From: Vreelandella nigrificans
GTDB lineage: Bacteria; Pseudomonadota; Gammaproteobacteria; Pseudomonadales; Halomonadaceae
Length of the DNA: 45,153 bases
Direction of reading: 5' to 3'
Assembly (NCBI RefSeq): GCF_002374315.1
Contig: NZ_NWUX01000030.1
Coordinates: 1 to 45,153, forward strand
Part shown: positions 16,237 through 25,069 of the stretch, piece by piece
Numbering within the stretch: the first letter of the stretch is position 1
Layout of the letters: each line of letters starts with the position of its first letter
Notes under the pieces: model-generated
What the model was told of the DNA's origin: nothing
Database searches by the model: none
The model's input: the letters and a program-made list of their open reading frames with translations, nothing else
Program-made: the position numbers and the translations under genes

Positions 16237-18513
16237 ATGCTGAGCAAAGAACTTGAACTGACCCTGAACACGGCCTTCACCGTGGCACGCTCTAAACGCC
16301 ACGAATTCATGACCGTTGAGCACCTGCTCTTAGCATTGCTGGACAATGCCTCCGCAGTAGACGTGCTGAAGGCGTGTGGGGCAAACCTCGACAAGCTGCG
16401 GTCCGATCTGCAGGATTTTATTAACTCGACCACGCCGTTGATCCCTGAAGGGCAGGGCGATCGTGAAACGCAACCGACGCTTGGTTTTCAGCGTGTATTG
16501 CAGCGTGCAGTGTTTCACGTGCAGTCATCTGGTAAGAGCGAAGTCACTGGCGCAAACGTGTTAGTGGCTATCTTTTCAGAGCAAGAGAGCCAAGCAGTTT
16601 ACTTCCTGAAGCAACAAAGCGTTGCGCGCGTGGATGCGGTGAACTACATCGCTCACGGTATTTCCAAAGTTGCTGGGCATGGCCCGTCACCTTCTCCTGC
16701 TGCTCAAGAGAGTGAAGACGCCGAGGAGGGCAGTGCCGAAGGGGCTGCGCATCCGTTAACGGGATATGCTACCAATCTGAATGAGCATGCGCGTCAGGGC
16801 AAAATTGACCCATTAATTGGCCGTGACCATGAGCTTGAGCGCGTGGTGCAGATTCTGGCGCGCCGTCGTAAGAACAATCCACTATTGGTGGGCGAGGCAG
16901 GGGTAGGTAAAACTGCCATCGCTGAAGGATTGGCGAAACGTATTGTGGAAGAGGATGTGCCTGAGGTCATCGCCGATGCCGTGGTCTATTCGCTGGACAT
17001 GGGCGCGCTGTTAGCTGGCACCAAATACCGCGGTGATTTCGAAAAACGCCTCAAAAGCTTGCTGAGCGAATTGCGCAAGCAGCCTAACGCGGTGCTGTTT
17101 ATCGATGAGATCCATACTGTCATTGGTGCCGGAGCGGCGTCTGGTGGTGTTATGGATGCATCTAACCTGCTAAAACCTTTGCTCTCTTCCGGTGAGCTGC
17201 GCTGTATTGGTTCAACGACCTTCCAGGAATTCCGCGGTATTTTTGAGAAGGATCGTGCGTTGGCTCGTCGCTTCCAGAAAGTGGATGTGTTGGCGCCCTC
17301 TGTAGATGACACCATTAAGATTCTTAAGGGGCTGCGCTCTCGTTTTGAAGAGCACCACGAGCTTAAGTATACCGATGGTGCATTAGAGAGTGCCGCACGC
17401 TTGGCAGATCGTTACATCAACGATCGTCACTTGCCAGACAAGGCGATTGACGTGATTGATGAAGCTGGCGCTCACCAGCGTATGCTGCCGCCAGAAGTGC
17501 GTACGAACACTATCGATGTGGAACAGGTAGAAGCGATCGTCGCTTCAATTGCACGGATTCCGCCGAAGAGCGTTTCAAGCTCTGATCGTAAGTTACTTGA
17601 AAAGCTTGATCGTGATCTTAAGATGCTGGTGTTTGGTCAAGATGAAGCAATTGATACGCTATCGGCAGCTATCAAGCTTTCCCGTGCTGGGCTGAAGTCG
17701 CCAGATAAACCGGTAGGCAGCTTCCTGTTTGCAGGCCCAACTGGTGTAGGTAAAACCGAAGTGGCTAAGCAGTTGGCGCATATCATGGGCATTGAGCTGG
17801 TGCGTTTCGATATGTCGGAGTACATGGAGCGCCACACTGTGTCGCGCCTGATCGGTGCTCCTCCTGGCTATGTGGGTTACGACCAGGGTGGATTGCTTAC
17901 TGAAGCGGTTACAAAACAGCCCCACTGTGTTCTCCTGCTCGATGAAATCGAGAAAGCGCACCCAGAAGTCTTTAACCTTTTGCTGCAGGTTATGGATCAC
18001 GGCCGCCTTACGGACAACAACGGCCGCGAAGCGGACTTCAGGCACGTTATTCTGATCATGACCTCGAACGCAGGTGCAGAGCAGGCATCTCGCCGCTCAA
18101 TCGGTTTCCAGAACCAAGATCACTCGACGGATGCCATGGAAGTAATTCGTCGCACCTTCTCGCCAGAGTTCCGTAACCGCTTGGATGGGATTATTCAATT
18201 CCATGCGTTACAGACCTCTGTGGTGCGCAATGTGGTAGATAAGTTCTTGATTGAACTTCAAGCTCAGCTTGACGAGAAGCGCGTGCAGCTGGAGGTGGAC
18301 GACACTGCACGAGACTGGTTAGCAGAAAAAGGCTACGATCCGGACATGGGTGCACGGCCAATGGCTCGCTTGATCCAAGAGAAACTCAAGAAGCCGCTGG
18401 CTGAGATGATTCTGTTTGGTGAGTTAGCGGAGCACGGTGGTATGGTGCACGTTAGCCTTGAGGAAGGTGAGCTGCACCTTTCTACTGAATCAGAAATGGC
18501 GGATGCGCCCTGA
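16237..18513 (+). CDS. clpA: ATP-dependent Clp protease ATP-binding subunit ClpA
   Basis: Hexameric AAA+ unfoldase that feeds ClpP and takes N-degron substrates from ClpS. The 758-residue protein has the N-terminal Clp repeat domain (~1-145, MLSKELELTLNTAF start), an acidic linker (~150-170, rich in E and A), AAA-1 with Walker A GEAGVGKT at 219-226, and AAA-2 with GPTGVGKT at 500-507. The ClpP-docking loop near residue 620 reads IGF rather than the usual IGL. The start at 16237 follows AGGGGA. The gene stop lies inside a hairpin (18505-18522). No clpP is in the window. Confidence 0.97.
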   Translation: MLSKELELTLNTAFTVARSKRHEFMTVEHLLLALLDNASAVDVLKACGANLDKLRSDLQDFINSTTPLIPEGQGDRETQPTLGFQRVLQRAVFHVQSSGKSEVTGANVLVAIFSEQESQAVYFLKQQSVARVDAVNYIAHGISKVAGHGPSPSPAAQESEDAEEGSAEGAAHPLTGYATNLNEHARQGKIDPLIGRDHELERVVQILARRRKNNPLLVGEAGVGKTAIAEGLAKRIVEEDVPEVIADAVVYSLDMGALLAGTKYRGDFEKRLKSLLSELRKQPNAVLFIDEIHTVIGAGAASGGVMDASNLLKPLLSSGELRCIGSTTFQEFRGIFEKDRALARRFQKVDVLAPSVDDTIKILKGLRSRFEEHHELKYTDGALESAARLADRYINDRHLPDKAIDVIDEAGAHQRMLPPEVRTNTIDVEQVEAIVASIARIPPKSVSSSDRKLLEKLDRDLKMLVFGQDEAIDTLSAAIKLSRAGLKSPDKPVGSFLFAGPTGVGKTEVAKQLAHIMGIELVRFDMSEYMERHTVSRLIGAPPGYVGYDQGGLLTEAVTKQPHCVLLLDEIEKAHPEVFNLLLQVMDHGRLTDNNGREADFRHVILIMTSNAGAEQASRRSIGFQNQDHSTDAMEVIRRTFSPEFRNRLDGIIQFHALQTSVVRNVVDKFLIELQAQLDEKRVQLEVDDTARDWLAEKGYDPDMGARPMARLIQEKLKKPLAEMILFGELAEHGGMVHVSLEEGELHLSTESEMADAP

Positions 18514-18522
18514 AAAGGGCGC
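18505..18522 (+). other. Perfect hairpin with the clpA stop codon in its loop
   Basis: GCGCCC (18505-18510) and GGGCGC (18517-18522) enclose TGAAAA, the first three bases of which are the clpA stop. No T tract follows, so it may be an mRNA 3' stability or attenuation element rather than a terminator. Confidence 0.55.
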
Positions 18523-18574
18523 TAAGATCGCTTTTGAGCATTACACGTGGTTCGAGCTAGTAGCCAGCACAGTC

Positions 18575-18603
18575 ACAGCGCCCTGTCATCGACGGGGCGT
18601 TGT
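18575..18603 (+). terminator. Weak terminator-like hairpin after clpA
   Basis: A stem of about nine pairs (ACAGCGCCC with GGGGCGTTGT, including wobbles) is followed only by CGTTTCC. It lies between convergent clpA and infA. Confidence 0.4.
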
Positions 18604-18681
18604 CGTTTCCAGGGAGCGGCGCCGTATTTAAAGCAGACGTACATGCGCTAGCGTAGCTTGCTCAACAAGCGTCATGAAGGC

Positions 18682-18900
18682 TTAGCGCGAACGGTAGACA
18701 ATACGGCCTTTAGAGAGATCGTAAGGCGTCAGTTCCACTTTTACCTTGTCGCCAGTTAGAATGCGGATATAGTTTTTACGCATTTTACCGGAGATATGAG
18801 CGGTAACGACATGGCCGTTTTCAAGCTCAACACGGAACATGGTGTTGGGAAGGGTATCAACAATAACGCCTTCCATTTCAATATGATCTTCGCGTGCCAT
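18682..18900 (-). CDS. infA: Translation initiation factor IF-1
   Basis: Small S1/OB-fold protein of 72 residues, exactly the usual length, that occupies the ribosomal A site during initiation. MAREDHIEMEGVIVDTLPNT is the typical start, and the GKMRKNYIRILTGDKVKVEL core and RIVYRSR end follow. It is convergent with clpA and upstream of nothing on its own strand, so it appears to be a single-gene unit with its own promoter. A GAGGAT site precedes the ATG. Confidence 0.98.
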   Translation of the reverse strand: MAREDHIEMEGVIVDTLPNTMFRVELENGHVVTAHISGKMRKNYIRILTGDKVKVELTPYDLSKGRIVYRSR

Positions 18901-18973
18901 ATAGGCAGATCCTCACTTATTTAACGTAGTATTTAAGACAGCGGTTAGTCGAGCAATAGCTTCACAAGGCGTT

Positions 18974-18979
18974 ATTATA
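18974..18979 (-). promoter_or_regulatory. Probable infA promoter -10 box
   Basis: A perfect TATAAT on the minus strand about 75 bp upstream of the infA start. The hexamer at the 17-bp spacing (CGCTGT) is a poor -35. Confidence 0.45.
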
Positions 18980-19049
18980 TCCTAGGCGCCAAAGAAACAG
19001 CGCTATATTGTGCCGTAAGCCTGCCGTCAAGGCAAAAAAGCTGGAGAGA

Positions 19050-19784
19050 TTAGCAAATTAAAGGCCTCCAGTGTCGCCCATCAAGCACTTCTATGGGTGT
19101 GAAAGCTCGCTTGTAGCGCATTTTTCGACACTCCTCAATCCAGTACCCAAGGTATAGGTGTGGTAGAGAGTGTCGGCGACATAGCTCAATGAGCTTAAGA
19201 ATAGCGAAGGTGCCCAGAGAGCGCTTATCAAGCTCTTCGCTTACCCCGAAGAAGGTGTAGATCGCCGAAAGGCCATGCTCCAACTGGTCAAAGGCAGCGA
19301 CGGCGACCAACTCTTCTCCCAAGTACATCTCCATTAACTTCGCATATGGCTCATCCAGGGTTAGAAAGGTTCTGTACTGTTCCCGGCTAGGGGGGTACAT
19401 ATCACCATCGGCATGGCGTGAGCGGATGTAGTTCGCATAGAGCGTATAATGATCGGTTAAAAAGCGTGCAGGAATTACCCGAGTAGTAACATCCCTATTA
19501 CGTTGCAATGTTTTTCGCTGGGTGCGGTTAGCGGTAAAATGATCAATGGGGATGCGTACGGACTGACAGGCGTTGCAGCCCTCACAGTGAGGGCGATAAA
19601 GGTGGCGTCCGCTACGCCGAAACCCCAGTAATGACAACGAATCATAGACACCTGGAACCGGCGACTCCTGGGGGTCTAAAAAAAGCGTGGTAGCCTCTCT
19701 GTCGGGCAGGTAACTACACGCATGTGGCACGGTCAGGAAGAAGCGCAAATCCCGCACCGGGCGTCGAGGAGCGTTACTGCTCAC
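19050..19784 (-). CDS. bpt: Aspartate/glutamate leucyltransferase Bpt
   Basis: Transfers Leu from leucyl-tRNA onto proteins with N-terminal Asp or Glu, creating an N-degron read by ClpS. The 244-residue protein shows the family pattern: the PCSYLPDRE-like HACSYLPDRE segment, LGFRRSGRHLYRPHCEGCNACQSVRIP with the conserved cysteines at ~60-83, and YLGYWIEECRKMRYK near residue 215. Bpt is related to eukaryotic ATE1 arginyltransferases and is absent from E. coli. It lies 35 bp downstream of aat in the same direction, so the two transferases probably share a transcript. Confidence 0.94.
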   Translation of the reverse strand: MSSNAPRRPVRDLRFFLTVPHACSYLPDREATTLFLDPQESPVPGVYDSLSLLGFRRSGRHLYRPHCEGCNACQSVRIPIDHFTANRTQRKTLQRNRDVTTRVIPARFLTDHYTLYANYIRSRHADGDMYPPSREQYRTFLTLDEPYAKLMEMYLGEELVAVAAFDQLEHGLSAIYTFFGVSEELDKRSLGTFAILKLIELCRRHSLPHLYLGYWIEECRKMRYKRAFTPIEVLDGRHWRPLIC

Positions 19785-19819
19785 GGCCTGCCTCCTTAGT
19801 TAATCTAGCGTTCGGCCAT

Positions 19820-20566
19820 TTAGGCTTGATAAGCCAAAGCAACCGCTGCCAGCCACGGCGAGCATGGCACGATAGGTGCTTCATAGACTGAAGGTGTTAA
19901 GCTAAATACATTTTCCGGTAACCACTGTTCAAGATAGTTGATGAACGTCTCGCGAGCGACTGTTGTTGCACCAAGACTGGCCAAATGTGGTGTATGCATT
20001 TGACAATCAATCAGCTTGCCACCATGAAGCTGCATTGCACGGGCTAAATGAGCAAGCGCTATTTTGGAGGCGTCTGGAGTATTTGAGAACATCGACTCGC
20101 CAAAGAATACTGGCCCCATGGCTAGCCCATACAGGCCGCCCACCAGGTGGCCTGAATGATGCACTTCAATGCTGTGGGCAATACCCAGTGCGTGAAGGTG
20201 CTGGTACGCTTTTCGCATATCTGCATTGATCCAGGTGCCGGGCTCGCCTTGGCGGGGAGCGGCACAGGCAGTAATCACCTGCTCAAAGTGTTGATCTAAA
20301 GTGACAGTGAAGCCACCATTACGTAGACGTTTAGCAAGGCTGCGGCGCAGTTTAAACTGTGTTGGCCGTAGTATCATGCGGGGGGTGGGGCTCCACCATA
20401 AAATGGGTTCGTCGTCGCTATACCAAGGGAAAATACCCCGACGGTAAGCGTCAACTAACCAGTGTGGCGAGAGTTCGCCTCCCGCAGCCAGTAAACCGTT
20501 TGGCGAATCAAGTGCCAACGCGGTAGAAGGAAATAGCGGATGTGGCGATGAAAGCCAAGGTAGCAT
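19820..20566 (-). CDS. aat: Leucyl/phenylalanyl-tRNA-protein transferase Aat
   Basis: Adds Leu or Phe from aminoacyl-tRNA to proteins with N-terminal Arg or Lys, producing N-degrons for ClpS-ClpAP. The 248-residue protein has the expected LAAGGELSPHWLVDAYRRGIFPWY motif (~26-49), WWSPTPRMIL (~57-66), INADMRKAYQHLHALGIAHSIE (~118-139) and the GGLYGLAMGPVFFGESMFS catalytic stretch (~147-165). The alternative downstream frame runs opposite to ftsK, which begins 116 bp away. Its position between infA and ftsK matches E. coli order apart from the inserted bpt. Confidence 0.96.
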   Translation of the reverse strand: MLPWLSSPHPLFPSTALALDSPNGLLAAGGELSPHWLVDAYRRGIFPWYSDDEPILWWSPTPRMILRPTQFKLRRSLAKRLRNGGFTVTLDQHFEQVITACAAPRQGEPGTWINADMRKAYQHLHALGIAHSIEVHHSGHLVGGLYGLAMGPVFFGESMFSNTPDASKIALAHLARAMQLHGGKLIDCQMHTPHLASLGATTVARETFINYLEQWLPENVFSLTPSVYEAPIVPCSPWLAAVALAYQA

Positions 20567-20682
20567 TGCTTGCTCCTGTTACTAAGCGCTTCAAGAAGCT
20601 CTGTGACGGCGGAAGGATGCTCGGTATGATGCAAACTCGCAAGTGGATTAAAGACGCCACTCAGGTGTAAAGGGAGAATCGC

Positions 20683-23600
20683 TTGAAAGTAAATAAGGCG
20701 GTAGACAAGCGAACGCAGCGTAATTCGCGTCAACCATCATCAGCCTCTTCGGCCAGGGTAAAAGCTGCGAAGGATAAAGCCCGCCGGTTTGGTCTACGTT
20801 TACAGGGCTCGGTGCGCGAAGGCGTAGTTGTGGTGTTGCTTGCACTGTGCGTATTCTTGCTATTAGCACTGTTTAGTTATCACCCCGCGGACCCAGGATG
20901 GTCTTATCAGGGGCCGGAAACTGATGTGCGCAACTGGATGGGGCCCGTTGGTGCCTGGCTCGCTGATGTTCTTTACTCATTATTGGGTGCCAGTGCTTTG
21001 TGGTGGCCAGGCATGTTTGGTTATGCTGCCTGGTGGCTAATGCGCTCCCGCCAAGTGCGTTTTGAATTAGACCCTGTTGCAATCGCTGTGCATGCCGGAG
21101 GCTTAGTGTTACTGATGTTTGGTACCACTATGCTTGGTGCGTTGCACTTTTATCACCCTGATAGCATTTTACCCTACGCCTCCGGCGGTATTTTAGGGGA
21201 GGGATTGGTTGGAACCTTAAAACCACTGGTGAGCAGTGGCGGGGTGGGGCTCATCGCTGCGGCACTTATTTTAATTGGCTTTCCGCTCTTTAGCGGTATG
21301 TCGTGGCTGCAGGTGGCCGATGAGGCAGGGCGCCGGTTATGTAAGTTAGGTGGCTGGTTTAGTGCCCGCCGTGCTAAAGGGCGGGCGAAGCGTGCCGAGC
21401 GTGCTGCTGTTCGTGCTGCCGCTAAAGCGGCCTCCCAAAAGGTCAAAGAGAGATCGCGCGCTGAATCTCAAGCCGCAGAGCCTAAAGTGTCAGAGCCTAA
21501 AGCAGCAGGGTTTTCAACAGGAAAGTTAAGTGCAGTTGATGTTGAAGCGCCAAAATCGCGGGCAGTGGAACCTAAGTTGTTTGCGCAAGAGCGCGATGAA
21601 GGCGCGCCAGTAATAAGTGCCAAAAGAGATGGTGAGAGAAGTGTTGAGAGCGCTGTTGTTGGTGACAATGTTGGTAAGAATATTGGTAAGAGTACTGGTG
21701 AAGACGTAGATAAAGATGTGGGTGAGGAGGTTAGTCAAGGTGCTGATGAAGCTCCCACCCCCCCCCCCAGAAAAGCAGCAGGTAATGACACTGAGCGTAC
21801 GCGCGAACACCGTCGTGAACGCCGGGAGCCTAGCTTTTCCGCGCCGCTGAGTGGCGCTGATGAAGATGCTTCAGACATTACGGATACGTCGATCCCTTGG
21901 GAGACCGCTGCTGCTTCTGCCTTTAATGCACGGAGCACAACAGAAATACCCCATACAGCATCATCGGCGCAGCAGACCGGTAGCGGTGCACTCAGCACAG
22001 AGACTAATAGTGCGCCTGAGCCAAGGGTGCCATCGAGTGCAATATCTGCTAGCGCAAACGTAGAGGAGGTGAAAGCAACACCCATAGCACCCCGTGAAGA
22101 CGCGTTTTCAATAAAGCCTAAAGAAGACGAACTGGAGCAGGCCCCTCCAGAGCCACTGGCTGCTCAAGAATTAGCGGCCGAGCCTAAGGTGGAGGAGCCT
22201 AAGCATAATGAAAGTGCTATCTCTCAGCCAGTTGAGCCCGCTGATGAGGTGCACAACGAACCATTCTCTCGCCAATATGAGCAGCCAAAAGCTGCCGACG
22301 TTTCACCTTCTGAGCCGGCATCTGCACTTTCTCTGCGTGCCACTCGCGGGGAGGAAGGGGCGGAGGCTGTGACGAAGCAGTTTTTTGCTGGTCAAGAGGA
22401 TGACACTGAGGTAGCACGCAAAAGTGATGCTGCTCCTGTGACCTCTGAGCCGCCCCGCGCTCGGGTGCCAGAGATAGTTCCAGAGCCGGTATGGGAAGAT
22501 GACGAAGATGATGCTGACATGGCTCACTCTCCTATTAGCCATTCCCCCCGCTCGGTCTCAAGTTCGGTCTCAAGCTCTATACCTGCCGTCCCGACGGCTA
22601 CCCCAGCATCAGTACGTCACGAGCCGGTGTTTTCTACCGAGCCCGTCGAAGAGGAGTCTGATAACGGTCCTACGCTTTGGACAGTGGAGCATTTGCAGAG
22701 TCAGCGGCCTGCCTTTGAAACCATGGATGAGCCTGAGGGCGATGTGCCAAGCCTGCAATTATTAACCCCTGCAGAGCCGCACCAGCCGAACTATACCGAT
22801 GAGCAGTTAGCCGATATGGCTGAGCTACTTGAAGTGCGGCTACGTGAATATGGTGTTAAAGCGGAAGTTGTTGATACTTGGCCTGGCCCGGTTATCACCC
22901 GTTTTGAAATCAAGCCTGCTGCTGGCGTTAAGGTTTCTAAAATCAGCAATCTTGCTAAAGATTTGGCGCGTTCGCTGATGGTGAAAAGTGTTCGTGTAGT
23001 GGAGGTTATTCCCGGTCGTCCAACGGTGGGGATTGAAATACCGAATCCCAATCGGGCCATGATTCGTTTACGCGAGGTCATCGATTCTGACCGTTACCAG
23101 CAAGAAACCTCGCCGCTAACCATGGCGCTAGGCCAAGATATTGGCGGTGGGCCAGTGGTGGCCAATCTCGGCAAAATGCCCCACCTCCTGGTGGCAGGTA
23201 CAACCGGGTCAGGTAAGTCAGTGGGTGTAAACGCCATGTTGATTTCGATGCTGCTGAAAGCCAAGCCCAGCGAGCTGAAATTGATCATGGTCGACCCGAA
23301 AATGTTGGAACTGTCAGTATATGATGGCATTCCTCATTTGCTGGCGCCTGTGGTGACCGACATGAAGGAGGCCGCTAACAGCTTGCGCTGGTGTGTCGCT
23401 GAAATGGAGCGCCGCTATAAATTGATGGCAGCCATGGGGGTGCGCAATATTGCTGGTTTCAATGGCCGTTTGGATGAAGCCGAACGCGCTGGTGCCCAGG
23501 TTGCAGATCCACTTTGGGAGCCCCAGCCATGGGAAGTGCATCAGCCGCATCCTGTGCTGGAAAAGCTGCCTTACATCGTAGTGGTAATCGACGAATTTGC

Positions 23601-24240
23601 CGATATGTTTATGATCGTTGGCAAAAAAGTGGAGGAGCTTATCGCGCGGTTGGCACAAAAGGCTCGTGCAGCGGGTATTCATTTGATTCTAGCTACCCAG
23701 CGCCCCTCTGTTGATGTGGTAACAGGTCTCATCAAGGCCAACATTCCTTCTCGAATGGCATTTCAAGTGTCGTCACGCATTGATTCGCGGACCATCCTGG
23801 ACCAGGGCGGTGCGGAAAGCTTGTTGGGTCATGGTGATATGCTTTACCTACCTGCTGGCTCTGGCCCGCCCAACCGTATTCACGGTGCCTTCGTCGATGA
23901 TGATGAGGTTCACCGGGTGGTAGACGATTGGAAGCGCCGCGGCTCACCAGAGTATATCGAGGAGATCCTTTCCGGCGGAGTGACTGCGGATGCCTTAACT
24001 GGCTTGGAAGCCGAGGGTGTGGATGGTGATGATGCTGAGCAGGATGCGCTCTACGATGAGGCTGTGCAGTTCGTTACTGAAACACGTAGAGCATCGATCT
24101 CGGCGGTGCAGCGTCGCTTCAAAATCGGCTATAACCGGGCAGCTCGGTTAGTAGAAGCGATGGAAGGCGCGGGGGTTGTATCCTCAATGGGTAGCAATGG
24201 CGCCCGCGAAGTACTAGCGCCGCCACCTGTTGGCCACTAA
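20683..24240 (+). CDS. ftsK: DNA translocase FtsK
   Basis: Divisome protein that pumps chromosome termini apart and activates XerCD at dif. The 1,185 residues start with four membrane helices (first at ~47-66). A disordered linker of ~450 residues rich in Glu, Pro, Ala and Ser (~235-690) follows. The motor begins at ~702 and has Walker A GTTGSGKS at ~838-845 and Walker B VVVIDEFADM near 966. The C-terminal gamma winged helix (~1120-1180, RRFKIGYNRAARLVEAME) reads KOPS. The start is TTG at 20683, supported by AGGGAG six bases before. The linker carries a 12-bp repeat array and an 11-C tract. In E. coli ftsK also precedes lolA and rarA. Confidence 0.97.
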   Translation: MKVNKAVDKRTQRNSRQPSSASSARVKAAKDKARRFGLRLQGSVREGVVVVLLALCVFLLLALFSYHPADPGWSYQGPETDVRNWMGPVGAWLADVLYSLLGASALWWPGMFGYAAWWLMRSRQVRFELDPVAIAVHAGGLVLLMFGTTMLGALHFYHPDSILPYASGGILGEGLVGTLKPLVSSGGVGLIAAALILIGFPLFSGMSWLQVADEAGRRLCKLGGWFSARRAKGRAKRAERAAVRAAAKAASQKVKERSRAESQAAEPKVSEPKAAGFSTGKLSAVDVEAPKSRAVEPKLFAQERDEGAPVISAKRDGERSVESAVVGDNVGKNIGKSTGEDVDKDVGEEVSQGADEAPTPPPRKAAGNDTERTREHRRERREPSFSAPLSGADEDASDITDTSIPWETAAASAFNARSTTEIPHTASSAQQTGSGALSTETNSAPEPRVPSSAISASANVEEVKATPIAPREDAFSIKPKEDELEQAPPEPLAAQELAAEPKVEEPKHNESAISQPVEPADEVHNEPFSRQYEQPKAADVSPSEPASALSLRATRGEEGAEAVTKQFFAGQEDDTEVARKSDAAPVTSEPPRARVPEIVPEPVWEDDEDDADMAHSPISHSPRSVSSSVSSSIPAVPTATPASVRHEPVFSTEPVEEESDNGPTLWTVEHLQSQRPAFETMDEPEGDVPSLQLLTPAEPHQPNYTDEQLADMAELLEVRLREYGVKAEVVDTWPGPVITRFEIKPAAGVKVSKISNLAKDLARSLMVKSVRVVEVIPGRPTVGIEIPNPNRAMIRLREVIDSDRYQQETSPLTMALGQDIGGGPVVANLGKMPHLLVAGTTGSGKSVGVNAMLISMLLKAKPSELKLIMVDPKMLELSVYDGIPHLLAPVVTDMKEAANSLRWCVAEMERRYKLMAAMGVRNIAGFNGRLDEAERAGAQVADPLWEPQPWEVHQPHPVLEKLPYIVVVIDEFADMFMIVGKKVEELIARLAQKARAAGIHLILATQRPSVDVVTGLIKANIPSRMAFQVSSRIDSRTILDQGGAESLLGHGDMLYLPAGSGPPNRIHGAFVDDDEVHRVVDDWKRRGSPEYIEEILSGGVTADALTGLEAEGVDGDDAEQDALYDEAVQFVTETRRASISAVQRRFKIGYNRAARLVEAMEGAGVVSSMGSNGAREVLAPPPVGH
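21661..21732 (+). repeat. Six-unit 12-bp tandem repeat in the ftsK linker
   Basis: Six consecutive 12-bp units (first GGTGACAATGTT, last GGTGAGGAGGTT) encode tetrapeptides GDNV, GKNI, GKST, GEDV, DKDV and GEEV. Units have diverged but the phase is perfect and stays in frame. Confidence 0.85.
21758..21768 (+). repeat. Homopolymer of eleven C in ftsK
   Basis: Eleven consecutive C encode part of Thr-Pro-Pro-Pro in the linker. A one-base change here would truncate FtsK before its motor, so this is a slippage or sequencing-error hot spot. Confidence 0.95.
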
Positions 24241-24284
24241 GGCGGCACTAGCCGCCTTGTAAATCATGCAATAAACGTGAAAGT

Positions 24285-24315
24285 CGCGCCGCAGCTGAAA
24301 CCCTGCGGCGCGTTT
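24285..24315 (+). terminator. Strong hairpin after ftsK
   Basis: Perfect 10-bp stem CGCGCCGCAG (24285-24294) with CTGCGGCGCG (24303-24312), then only TTT. It is likely the ftsK terminator. A weaker GGCGGC/GCCGCC hairpin sits right at the ftsK stop (24241-24256). Confidence 0.6.
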
Positions 24316-24415
24316 CGCGTCTTAGGGTACACATGGAACGTCTTAATGCCGTATGCCCAAGCAACAGGCTTAAGCACGACCGCTTTTCGGCAACAATTGC
24401 CTAGGGAGTACATTA

Positions 24416-25069
24416 ATGCGCCATACTCACACACGACGCACTTCATCATTGGCACTGGCTGCCAGCGCTCTGGGGTTAACGCTTTCTGCCCCTAACGTAT
24501 GGGCAAATGAGGCCGCCGAACGTTTAACCGAGCGGCTTGATCCGCTAGAAAGTTACCACGCGACTTTTGAGCAAAAAATATTAGGTGGTAGCGGAGAGCG
24601 TCTGCAAAGTGCACACGGTGAAATGTGGCTCTCTCGTCCTGGTATGCTGCGTTGGGAAGTCGAAGCGCCGTATTCTCAAGTGGTGGTGTCAGATGGTAGC
24701 GATGTATACCTTTACGACCCTGATCTTGAGCAGGTAACGATTCAAGCGATGGATAACCGTGTCTCCCACACGCCTGCGTTGCTGCTATCAGGTAGTGCTG
24801 CCGATTTGACCTCCAGTTATGACGTATTTTACGAGCAGGAAGATGGTGGCGATATTTTTACTCTAATACCCTCCTCGGCAGATACGCTATTTGAAGAGTT
24901 GAGTATGGTATTTAATGGCCAAACGCTGACAGAACTGTGGATGATGGATAGTACAGGCCAGCGCACAGCAATCACGTTTAGTAATATTACCCGCAATGGC
25001 AACATTGACCGCAGCCTGTTTGACTTTGACATTCCACAAGGCACTGACGTAATCCGTGAGACTTTCTAG
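24416..25069 (+). CDS. lolA: Outer-membrane lipoprotein carrier protein LolA
   Basis: Periplasmic carrier that takes lipoproteins from LolCDE and passes them to LolB. The 217-residue precursor has a Sec signal peptide with a probable cut after Ala30 (PNVWA). The mature part shows the family features: LDPLESYHATFEQKI (~41-55), GEMWLSRPGMLRWEVEAPYSQVVVSDG (~68-94) with the conserved RPG/W motif, and YLYDPDLEQVTIQ. The ATG follows TAGGGAG. It lies downstream of ftsK as in E. coli, but 175 bp away behind a strong hairpin. The stop codon lies inside the first unit of a 16-bp tandem repeat. Confidence 0.95.
   Translation: MRHTHTRRTSSLALAASALGLTLSAPNVWANEAAERLTERLDPLESYHATFEQKILGGSGERLQSAHGEMWLSRPGMLRWEVEAPYSQVVVSDGSDVYLYDPDLEQVTIQAMDNRVSHTPALLLSGSAADLTSSYDVFYEQEDGGDIFTLIPSSADTLFEELSMVFNGQTLTELWMMDSTGQRTAITFSNITRNGNIDRSLFDFDIPQGTDVIRETF

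Noticed and set aside
21735..22085. Antisense gene of 116 codons inside the ftsK linker
   Set aside because: The Ala/Ser/Val-rich composition is what the complementary strand of an Ala/Glu/Ser-coding linker gives, and no ribosome binding site or family resemblance was seen.
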